A stretch of DNA of 64,000 nt, from NCBI GenBank assembly GCA_016223145.1, contig JACRPN010000005.1, positions 102,511 through 166,510 on the forward strand, in the 5' to 3' direction. The position numbers and the translations under genes were made by a program. Each line of letters opens with the position of its first letter. Position 1 is the first letter of the stretch. A model generated the notes under the pieces. It ran no database searches and was not told where the DNA came from. It was given only the letters and a program-made list of their open reading frames with translations. Source of the DNA: Armatimonadota bacterium (lineage in GTDB: Bacteria; Armatimonadota; Fimbriimonadia; Fimbriimonadales; Fimbriimonadaceae). Positions 52,970 to 60,371 of the stretch are shown here, one piece after another.

Positions 52970-55258
52970 CTACCTATAGACCTTGAAAGCGGCCTGGTCG
53001 GTCGTGAACTCCCAAAGGGTGGTCACGTCCGAGAGATAGTCGATCAGGTCCACACGCGCGCGGAGCTTCAATGTCCCTGCCTGGATGAACCTGAGAAAAT
53101 TCGAGGTCAGCGTCACGGTCTTTGCGGTCTCTGAGAGCGGGGCGGCGCCTTGGAACACCTGCTCGAACTTGTTCAGATCCCAATCAAAGAAGAAGATCCG
53201 CATCAGCCGCCCGTCCACGTTCACCCTTGAAGTGAGCAGGAACTCCAGCTTCGTCGGGTTCGAAATCGGGGACGTGCAGTCCACACTCAAACGGACCGGA
53301 GGAATCAGGTCCGCGCCGGCCGAAACCTTCAACTTCATGCGGTTCGCATCCACCGCCGCCAGCGAAGCCAGGTCGCCAGAAATAAGGTTGCCAAGCTTTG
53401 AGAAGGCCGTGGGTGGCAACACCTTCGAAGGCCAGAGCACGTTCAGGTTCTGGCTCTTGACAACGCTCCTGAAGGTCGCCCGGATCGAGGATGAAGCGTC
53501 GCTGGCCACGTTGAGCGTCGTGATCGCAAAGGCCGCCGTGCTCGCGCCGGCAGGCACCGTAACCGTCGCTGGGACCGTCGCCGCCGCCGTGTTGGAACTG
53601 AAAAGCGCCACCACGTAGCCTCCCGGTGGGGCGTTGCCGCTCATATTCACATGCCCCGTCGTACCCGCGTTGCCGATTACGGTCGTCGCGTCGAGCGTCA
53701 CCGAGTTCAGCACCACGGGCGTGGTGACCGTCCAGCTTTGAATCTCGACGTTCCATCCTTGACTGCCGTCGCACACCATGGCGCAGCCCCAGAAGGTCGT
53801 GTCGTCGTTGGGATCTACCGTGACGGCGAAGTAGTCTCCCCATCGGTTGTTGGTGTTGTTGCCATAGACCGAGCCTGCCCCACTGGTCAGAAGGAAGGGC
53901 GTTCCCATCGTTCCGGCAGCGTCGGTGGTCTTCCGTCCAGTTGCCATCATGTCGGCCACGATGGACGAAGAGCACCTCGTGAACAGCATCGAGATGTCGT
54001 TGAACTCGTTCGTGAACACCGCCGGCATGATGTAGTGAACGCTGGTGCTCGCGTTCGCTACGTTGCCCGATTGCGCCAGCGTCGGCGACGAAGACGGGTA
54101 GTTGTTGGTGTTCACCTCGTACCAGCGGCTGCGGTACTGAGGGTTCGAATAGGTTCCCTGCGAAAACACGAGCTTCCCACCGCGCCAAACGGCAGTGAGG
54201 ATGCGCCCGTCGAGAGGATCGAGCCTATGCCCGCCGGCGCTCTGCGCGTATCCGGGCGGGTAGCCGTACGATGGCACGGAGAGGCTGGTCTTGGTGATCG
54301 TGGGAGTTCCCAGGATGTCCGTGAGAACGTGAATGCGCATCGACGACGTATTGATGTCGCTCGCCATGTAGATTCGGTCCGCATTCGGATCCATCATCTG
54401 GGCCGGCTGAACGCCGAAATTCGCGGTGTCGATCGTGAAGTAGCTCACGGTCGCGGCACCGCCGCTTAGCACGGAGCTCTTTCGCACCAGGATGTGCTCG
54501 ACGCCCAGGTAACCGGGGTCCGTGGAGGGACCGGTCAACTGGAACAGGTTGCCACACGAGAGGTAGCCATCCTTGTTGTAGCCGACACCCGGATAGTCGA
54601 GCCAGTAAGTCGAGGAGCTAAAGGAGACCCTTGCTTCAAGGCGATACGCGTACCACGTCCCGTTCGGATCGTTGTTGTCCGAGACCGCGAGCAGCAGCTT
54701 CGAGATCGACGAGCCAGTCTGCTCGAGCGCGACCACCACAAAGCGGTTCGCCAGCTTGTCGTAATAGCACTTCGGGTCAAAGACGAAAGAGCTGCCGGTC
54801 ACGCCCGTCGAAGCAAAAAAGGTCGTGAGGTCCTGCCTAAGCTGCTCGGTGCCGCCCTTAGTGTAAAGGCCGATATCCGTGTTGGTCGTGACCACAACGT
54901 GGTTCGGCCCAACGGCCAGCGTGGGGTCGGCGGGGACCCACCCGGTGAACGTGATCGAAGTCCATAGCGCGCCACGCCCCGACAGGCCGGCATAGTCCTC
55001 GACTTCACCGGCTTGGATCGAGTTCGAATCGGTGGATTCCAGACGCCATGGCGGCCGGAACCGGTTCCCGACGGGCCTTTCCATGGGTGCAAAGTTGCGA
55101 ACGATGGGAGGGAAGAACTGATAGGTGGAAAACCTGGACGCAGGCACCTTTTCCGTGCGCGTGACACGGAGCACCTCGTCGTCTTTGGTGGGACCGGCCA
55201 GGGCAAGCCCAACCGCACACGCCGACAGCAACGAAGTCAAAGAGAGTCTTAAGAGCAT
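52970..55258 (-). CDS. Large secreted protein with Ig-like and C-terminal beta-sandwich domains
   Basis: 762 residues from the ATG at 55258 (GAGG 6 bases upstream; signal peptide MLLRLSLTSLLSACAVGLAL). The region about 100-500 has a beta-propeller-like look: TLAVGPNHVVVTTNTDIGLY, FDPKCYYDKLANRFVVVALE, WLDYPGVGYNKDGYLSCGNL, RWGDYFAVTVDPNDDTTFWG. About 505-600 is an Ig-like domain (VVLNSVTLDATTVIGNAGTT and ATVPATVTVPAGASTAAFAI). The last 140 residues (ISGDLASLAAVDANRMKLKV onward) form a beta-sandwich seen in other secreted proteins of this group. Probably extracellular and surface-bound; ligand unknown. Divergent from nuoG. Confidence 0.8.
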   Translation of the reverse strand: MLLRLSLTSLLSACAVGLALAGPTKDDEVLRVTRTEKVPASRFSTYQFFPPIVRNFAPMERPVGNRFRPPWRLESTDSNSIQAGEVEDYAGLSGRGALWTSITFTGWVPADPTLAVGPNHVVVTTNTDIGLYTKGGTEQLRQDLTTFFASTGVTGSSFVFDPKCYYDKLANRFVVVALEQTGSSISKLLLAVSDNNDPNGTWYAYRLEARVSFSSSTYWLDYPGVGYNKDGYLSCGNLFQLTGPSTDPGYLGVEHILVRKSSVLSGGAATVSYFTIDTANFGVQPAQMMDPNADRIYMASDINTSSMRIHVLTDILGTPTITKTSLSVPSYGYPPGYAQSAGGHRLDPLDGRILTAVWRGGKLVFSQGTYSNPQYRSRWYEVNTNNYPSSSPTLAQSGNVANASTSVHYIMPAVFTNEFNDISMLFTRCSSSIVADMMATGRKTTDAAGTMGTPFLLTSGAGSVYGNNTNNRWGDYFAVTVDPNDDTTFWGCAMVCDGSQGWNVEIQSWTVTTPVVLNSVTLDATTVIGNAGTTGHVNMSGNAPPGGYVVALFSSNTAAATVPATVTVPAGASTAAFAITTLNVASDASSSIRATFRSVVKSQNLNVLWPSKVLPPTAFSKLGNLISGDLASLAAVDANRMKLKVSAGADLIPPVRLSVDCTSPISNPTKLEFLLTSRVNVDGRLMRIFFFDWDLNKFEQVFQGAAPLSETAKTVTLTSNFLRFIQAGTLKLRARVDLIDYLSDVTTLWEFTTDQAAFKVYR

Positions 55259-55561
55259 ACAGAACCTCAATTCAAATAAAGATAAGCATTTGGGGCGAAA
55301 CGAATACGCGCCCGTCGAGGGAGACCTTTCATTATGGACCGCAATTCTCCCAGCCCCCAAGAAGTCGCCAGGCAAAGACGCCGCGCCTCGTAGTTTTGCG
55401 GGGCGATCCGGGTGCGGCAAGCGTCCCATGGATTAGGGTAAATGTTGAGGCTGAGCGCGGCTCTGCTCGCGCGCTTGGTCCTTGTGGGGAATGGCCATCG
55501 AGCGATCGGTGGGGACCGGCGTGAGGGCGCCTCGCAAATAGATCGATCCCGGAACCTACTT
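55259..55561. other. Divergent control region between secreted protein gene and nuoG
   Basis: About 300 bases. Open codons continue upstream of nuoG to 55442 but look non-coding. AT-rich bases near 55265-55290 could hold the promoter of the minus-strand gene. I see no clear -35/-10 pair for nuoG. Confidence 0.4.
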
Positions 55562-57706
55562 ATGGCCGCCGTCGCTCAAGAAACCACCGTCAATCTCACG
55601 ATCAACGCCGTCGAAATTGCCGTTCCCAAGGGCGAGCTGATCGTCGAAGCCGTCAAGCGGCTGGGGCTTGAAATCCCCGTCTTCTGCTACCACCCCAGGA
55701 TGAAGCCGGTGGGCATGTGCCGAATGTGCCTGGTCGAAGTGGGTTTCAAGCAGCCGGACGGCTCGGTCCGCATGATGCCCAAGCCCCAAGCCGCCTGCAC
55801 TTTGCCGGCTTCCGAAGGGATGGTCGTCCTCACCGACAGCGAAGCCGTCCACCGCGACCGCAAGGGCGTCCTTGAGTTTCTGCTGATCAACCACCCGCTG
55901 GACTGCCCGGTTTGCGACCGTGGCGGCGAGTGTCCCCTCCAGAACAACACGATCTTTTATGGGCCGGGCACCAGCCGCTTCGTCGAAGCCAAGCGCAACG
56001 CGCACAAGGCGTACCCGCTCTCCGACTACGTGACCCTCGACCTCGAACGCTGCATCCAGTGCGGGCGCTGTGTGAGGTTCACCGAGGAGATATCCGGCGA
56101 CGGCGAGTTGGCCTTTCGCTTCCGTGGCGCTCAGATGCAGCCCTCGACCTTCGGGCTCAAGAACTTCGACTCCAAGTTCAGCGGCAACGTCATCGAGATT
56201 TGCCCCGTGGGCGCGCTGACCAATTCCAAGTACCGCTTCCGAGCCCGGCCCTGGGATCTGCAGACGTCGCCGGCGATCTGCACGCTCTGTTCCAACGGCT
56301 GCAACGTGTGGATGGACTGGCGGGTCGGGCAGATCATGCGCATCAACGGCCGCACCCATGAAGGCATCAACGAAGAGTGGACCTGCGACCTTGGCAAGTT
56401 TGGGCATGACCGGTTCAACGCAGACAGCCGGCCCACCCAAGTTCTGATTCGAAACAGCGACCACCTGGCGCCAAGCAACTGGGGACCCGCCTACAAAGAG
56501 ATCGAAGCCGCCTTTGCCAAAGGCGGCGCCAAGGTGGCGGCTTTGGCAGGCGGCATCCTCTCGAACGAGGATAGCTACCTCCTCCAGAAGCTCTTTCGCC
56601 AGACTTACATGAGTGCAAACCTGGACCACCGCTTCACAGCAACCTTGCAGAAGCCCGAAGATCGTCTGGAATCCAAGCTCGGCATCGCCCAGGTTCAGGA
56701 TTCCATTGCGAGCTTCGAGTCCAAGTGCGCAGTGTTGATCTTTGGCTCCTCCCTTGCCGACGAGGAGCCGATCCTCTTCCTCAGGGTCCGCAAAGCGTGG
56801 TTCAATAACGGCGCGAAGGTGATCGTTGCGGGTTCGCAAGCCACGGACGCCGACAGCTTTGCGCACCTGGTGCTGCGCTGCAAGCCGGGAACCGAATCGG
56901 CCCTCGCCAACGGTCTGCTTTCGGCGGCCATCGAGAGCGGCAATGCCAAGGTCCCCGATGCCACCAGGAAGGCGCTTGCCGAATTCACACCTGAAAGGGT
57001 AGAGGCTTTGACGGGGGTCTCCGCCGCGAGCCTCCGCGAAGCGGCCTCAATGATGGGCCCGGGCGCGGCCGTGGTGACAACCCACGGACTCTTCAACCTG
57101 GACAACGCGCAGGGGGCGCTCGAAATCCTTGGCGGGCTCGCGATGACGACGGGAGCCAGCTTCAACTGCTGTTCCCGCGAGGCCAACCACGAGGGTCTCG
57201 TATGGATGGGAGTGCTACCCGACAGGCTCCCCGGAGGCGCGGCTATCCCCACATCGGATCGGGGGCTGAACACCCACGAGATTCTCGATGCGGCGGCCTC
57301 GGGAAAGCTCAAAGCCCTGTGGCTGGCTGGGGTGGACCCGTTCAAGGCCCATCCGGACCGAAAGAAGGTCGAAAAGGCGCTTGAGAACGTGGACTTTCTG
57401 GTGGTGCAGGACTGCCTGGACAATGAAGCGATCCCCTATGCCTCGGTCGTGCTGCCGATGGCGGCCCCAGCCGAAACCGAGGGCAGCTATGTGAGCATGG
57501 AGCGCCGGGTGCAGGCATTCGGCCCGGTCCTGACACCCAAGGGAGATGCCAAACCTGCATGGAGGGTCTTCGCCGATCTTATACTGAGGGCCACGCCCCA
57601 GAGGCCGAGCTTCGATGCGCGGGAGATTCGGGCCGCCATCGCCGAAGAGGCTCCTGCGTTCGCCGCCGCGATCGACATCGCCGATGAGGGAGTGATGCTG
57701 GGATGA
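55562..57706 (+). CDS. nuoG: NADH-quinone oxidoreductase subunit G
   Basis: 714 residues from the ATG at 55562. Iron-sulphur ligands are in order: 2Fe-2S N1b (Cys42, 53, 56, 79), N5 with His111, Cys115, 118, 124 (HPLDCPVCDRGGECPLQ), N4 (Cys164, 167, 170 and Cys214 in EICPVGALTN), and Cys240, 243, 247 (ICTLCSNGC) for the extra N7-type cluster with a fourth Cys in WTCDLGKFG. A molybdopterin-oxidoreductase-like domain without cofactor follows. It is part of the peripheral arm of Complex I. nuoF is not upstream; the operon begins here. It overlaps nuoH by four bases. Confidence 0.95.
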   Translation: MAAVAQETTVNLTINAVEIAVPKGELIVEAVKRLGLEIPVFCYHPRMKPVGMCRMCLVEVGFKQPDGSVRMMPKPQAACTLPASEGMVVLTDSEAVHRDRKGVLEFLLINHPLDCPVCDRGGECPLQNNTIFYGPGTSRFVEAKRNAHKAYPLSDYVTLDLERCIQCGRCVRFTEEISGDGELAFRFRGAQMQPSTFGLKNFDSKFSGNVIEICPVGALTNSKYRFRARPWDLQTSPAICTLCSNGCNVWMDWRVGQIMRINGRTHEGINEEWTCDLGKFGHDRFNADSRPTQVLIRNSDHLAPSNWGPAYKEIEAAFAKGGAKVAALAGGILSNEDSYLLQKLFRQTYMSANLDHRFTATLQKPEDRLESKLGIAQVQDSIASFESKCAVLIFGSSLADEEPILFLRVRKAWFNNGAKVIVAGSQATDADSFAHLVLRCKPGTESALANGLLSAAIESGNAKVPDATRKALAEFTPERVEALTGVSAASLREAASMMGPGAAVVTTHGLFNLDNAQGALEILGGLAMTTGASFNCCSREANHEGLVWMGVLPDRLPGGAAIPTSDRGLNTHEILDAAASGKLKALWLAGVDPFKAHPDRKKVEKALENVDFLVVQDCLDNEAIPYASVVLPMAAPAETEGSYVSMERRVQAFGPVLTPKGDAKPAWRVFADLILRATPQRPSFDAREIRAAIAEEAPAFAAAIDIADEGVMLG

Positions 57707-59049
57707 TCGAAGCCATTTCCAACCTGGATCCGCTTCTGCAAGCCCTGATCCGGGCGCTGCTTTTCGTAGTTCCAACCTTGTTGATCGTTCCCGGCTTCAT
57801 CTGGTGGGAGCGAAGGCTGCTTTCCTGGATGCAGGACCGTTGGGGGCCGAACCGGGTGGCGACTTTTACTTTCGGCAAGAAGTTTCCCATGGCGGGCCTT
57901 CGCGGCAAAAAGCTGAAACTCTTCGGATTGCTTCAGCCCATCGCCGACGGCATCAAGCTCTTTACCAAAGAGGATTTCACCCCCAAGGCGGTGGACATCC
58001 TCATCTATTTCATCGCGCCTGCGGTCGCGCTCTTCCCCGCGTTCGCCCTGGGAGGCACCATCCCCTGGGGTCCCACTCATGACCACGCTTACATGGTCCT
58101 CACGCCCGTCGCCGACGTAAGCATCGGGGTGCTCTACGTGATGGCGGTGAGTTCGCTCGGAGTCTACGGCATCGTGCTTGGCGGCTACGCGGGCAACAAC
58201 AAGTACTCCCTGCTTGGTGGCTTACGCTCCAGCGCGCAACTCATCAGCTACGAGCTCGCGATGGGCATGGCGCTCGCGGCGATGGTCACCGCCACCGGCT
58301 CGCTCCGCATGACCGAAATGGTCAAGGCGCAAGAGGGGCCGCTGTGGGGGTTCATCCCGCAGCTTCAAAACTGGTTCATTCTCACGCCGTTCGGGTTCAT
58401 TGCGGCCATCATCTTTGGCATCTGCATGGTCGCCGAGACGAACCGTGCGCCGTTCGACCTGCCTGAAGCCGAAAACGAGCTGATCGCCGGCTATCACACC
58501 GAGTACAGCTCGATGAAGTTCGCGGTGTACTTCATGGGTGAATACGCGGCGATGTTCGTGTTCAGCCTAATGTTCGCCGCGGTGTTCCTGGGTGGTTACA
58601 ACCTTCTGCCGGTGAACTTCCATGAGCTGTCGGCCAGCGTGAGTCATGTTGCATTTCTGGCATGGCTCTCTCCCATTCTCGATTTCTTGGGAGAGATGAA
58701 TCCGACCCTGGCCCCCCTCTGGTTCATCGGCAAAGGCTTTTTCGGCATCACGATCTACATTTGGATTCGCGCGACCCTCCCAAGGCTGCGTTACGACCAG
58801 CTCATGAACCTGGGGTGGAAGGTGCTTCTGCCGGTGGGCCTCGCCAACTTCTTGATCGCGGCGCTCTGGACGATGGTCACCTCGACCCGGGACGTCAAGA
58901 CCGGCTGGCTGGCCTGGCTGGCCGCATTCGCCGGGTGTTTCATCCTCTATCACGGCCTCAAACGCGCGTTTGCGAAGAATTTGGAATCCAAATACGGCAA
59001 ACGGACGATTCGCCTGGTCGACCAGAAGCCCGGGGCGGTGGAAGGATGA
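57703..59049 (+). CDS. nuoH: NADH-quinone oxidoreductase subunit H
   Basis: 448 residues, longer than the usual 320-430. Eight to nine membrane helices carry FIWWERRLLSWMQDRWGPNR and the quinone-site loop. AETNRAPFDLPEAENELIAG and YHTEYSSMKFAVYFMGEYA are the diagnostic loops with conserved Glu/Asp. It links the quinone site to the proton pumps. A C-terminal helix (TRDVKTGWLAWLAAFAGCFI) and basic tail are extra. nuoI, which normally comes next, is not there; a repeat tract occupies the 156-base gap before nuoJ. Confidence 0.95.
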   Translation: MIEAISNLDPLLQALIRALLFVVPTLLIVPGFIWWERRLLSWMQDRWGPNRVATFTFGKKFPMAGLRGKKLKLFGLLQPIADGIKLFTKEDFTPKAVDILIYFIAPAVALFPAFALGGTIPWGPTHDHAYMVLTPVADVSIGVLYVMAVSSLGVYGIVLGGYAGNNKYSLLGGLRSSAQLISYELAMGMALAAMVTATGSLRMTEMVKAQEGPLWGFIPQLQNWFILTPFGFIAAIIFGICMVAETNRAPFDLPEAENELIAGYHTEYSSMKFAVYFMGEYAAMFVFSLMFAAVFLGGYNLLPVNFHELSASVSHVAFLAWLSPILDFLGEMNPTLAPLWFIGKGFFGITIYIWIRATLPRLRYDQLMNLGWKVLLPVGLANFLIAALWTMVTSTRDVKTGWLAWLAAFAGCFILYHGLKRAFAKNLESKYGKRTIRLVDQKPGAVEG

Positions 59050-59051
59050 GG

Positions 59052-59189
59052 CGATTGCGGATTGCGGATTTCGGATTGCGGATTTTGGGTCGCGATGGGC
59101 GATGCGCGATGCGCGATTGGGACCCGGCCATCCTAATGCCTAATGCCCTAATGCCTAATGCCTTAACGCCTCGCCCTTCGCCCTTCGCT
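59052..59189. repeat. Repeat tract between nuoH and nuoJ
   Basis: Four module types in order: GCGGATT units (59057-59084), GCGATGCGCGAT units (59091-59117), TAATGCC units (59133-59164), TTCGCCC units (59171-59188). No reading frame of note. The tract stops directly at the nuoJ Shine-Dalgarno (AGGAG at 59195-59199). nuoI would be expected here. Confidence 0.8.
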
Positions 59190-59205
59190 TCTCTAGGAGT
59201 TCCCA

Positions 59206-59721
59206 ATGCCCTTTGAGATGACCGGCCAAAACATGATGGCGCTACTGCTCGCGCTGATAGCCATGGCGAGCTCCGCCGGCGTCGTGCTTATCGGCAACGC
59301 CATTCGATCGGCGCTCTGCCTGGTCGCCAGCTTCTTCTGCCTCGCGTTCCTCTATTTCATCCTGAACGCCGAGCTTCTCGGCATCGTGCAAATCGTGGTC
59401 TACACCGGCGCGATCATGGTGCTGTTCTTGTTTGTGGTCATGCTGCTTGCCATTGGAGGGCCGGACGCCCTGACTGAATCGAGAGACCTGAAGCGGCTCT
59501 TGGCGGCGCCGTTCGGCGCGGCCCTGTTCGTGCTCGTGATGATGCAGGTGGTCCTACCGCTCCAGGCGGTCGCGGAAGTCGAGCCTTTAGCGAATGCCGG
59601 CACGCCCGAAGCGCTCGGCAAGGTGCTCTTCACCCAGTATTTCTGGCCCTTTGAAGTGGCGAGCATCCTGCTCCTGATCGGCATCGTCGGCTCCATCCTG
59701 CTGGCGAAGAGGAAGATATGA
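59206..59721 (+). CDS. nuoJ: NADH-quinone oxidoreductase subunit J
   Basis: 171 residues with five hydrophobic helices. ALCLVASFFCLAFLYFILNA, ELLGIVQIVVYTGAIMVLFL and FVVMLLAIGG are the conserved block of helices 2-3 (including the pi-bulge region). The start has AGGAG at 6 bases. The gene is isolated from both nuoH and nuoK by repeat tracts, while all other junctions in the operon overlap or are a few bases apart. Confidence 0.94.
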   Translation: MPFEMTGQNMMALLLALIAMASSAGVVLIGNAIRSALCLVASFFCLAFLYFILNAELLGIVQIVVYTGAIMVLFLFVVMLLAIGGPDALTESRDLKRLLAAPFGAALFVLVMMQVVLPLQAVAEVEPLANAGTPEALGKVLFTQYFWPFEVASILLLIGIVGSILLAKRKI

Positions 59722-60012
59722 GGGGAGAGGCATTAGGCGTTAGGGCATTGGGTGTTGGGTGTTGGGTGATGGGTAGTCAGGTGGACCCCGGTTCCCCATC
59801 GCGCATCGCGCATCGCACATCGCACTCTGGCATCAGGGCATTGACCCCGCCTTCGCCCTTCGCGCTTCGCCCTTCGCCTCCGAAGTCAGGCTTTGAGGCA
59901 TTAGGCATTAGGGGGACCGTATCCCCTTCGCCCTTCGCCCATCGCCCTTCGCGGAATGTAATCCGCACTTCGCGTTTCTCAATCCGCAATCCGCAATCGC
60001 CAATCCGCAATC
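59721..60012. repeat. Repeat tract between nuoJ and nuoK
   Basis: About 290 bases of short units: GCATTAGG/GGTGTTGGGTGTTGGG (59730-59770), ATCGCGCATCGCGCATCGCA (59798-59822), TTCGCCC (59853-59876, 59927-59950), GGCATTAGGCATTAGG (59897-59912) and AATCCGCAATCCGCAAT (59980-60012). The final unit runs into the nuoK Shine-Dalgarno CCGGAGG. No protein-like frame. Confidence 0.85.
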
Positions 60013-60025
60013 CGGAGGTCCTGCG

Positions 60026-60364
60026 TTGAGTCCCCTAGTCATCTACCTCGCTCTCGGCGCATGGATGTTCATGTGGGGTGTGATCGGCGTCGTTTCGCGC
60101 CGGAACCCCATCGTGATCTTCATGTGCATCGAGCTCATGCTGAACGCGGTGAACCTGACGTTCCTGGCGTTCGCCCGCTATCAGCCCTCGATGATGGCGA
60201 CTCAGGCCAACCAGGTTTCGGGCCATATGGCCGGCCAGATGATGGTCATCTTCGTGATGGCGGTCGCCGCCGCAGAAGTCGCGGTGGGCCTTGGCATCAT
60301 CATGGCGATCTTCAGGCTGCGCGACAGCGTGGACGTGGACGAAATGAACCTGCTGAGAGGATAG
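60026..60364 (+). CDS. nuoK: NADH-quinone oxidoreductase subunit K
   Basis: 112 residues with three helices. Conserved glutamates lie in [18 protein letters not shown] and [19 protein letters not shown]. The TTG start at 60026 is fixed by GGAGG 8 bases upstream. NuoK is an antiporter-like core subunit of the Complex I membrane arm (MrpC homologue). It is followed after 7 bases by nuoL. Confidence 0.95.
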   Translation: MSPLVIYLALGAWMFMWGVIGVVSRRNPIVIFMCIELMLNAVNLTFLAFARYQPSMMATQANQVSGHMAGQMMVIFVMAVAAAEVAVGLGIIMAIFRLRDSVDVDEMNLLRG

Positions 60365-60371
60365 GAAGAGA

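Noticed and set aside
55556-56866. 436-codon open frame antisense to nuoG
   Set aside because: High-GC shadow frame; composition is not protein-like and the sense frame has all Fe-S ligands.
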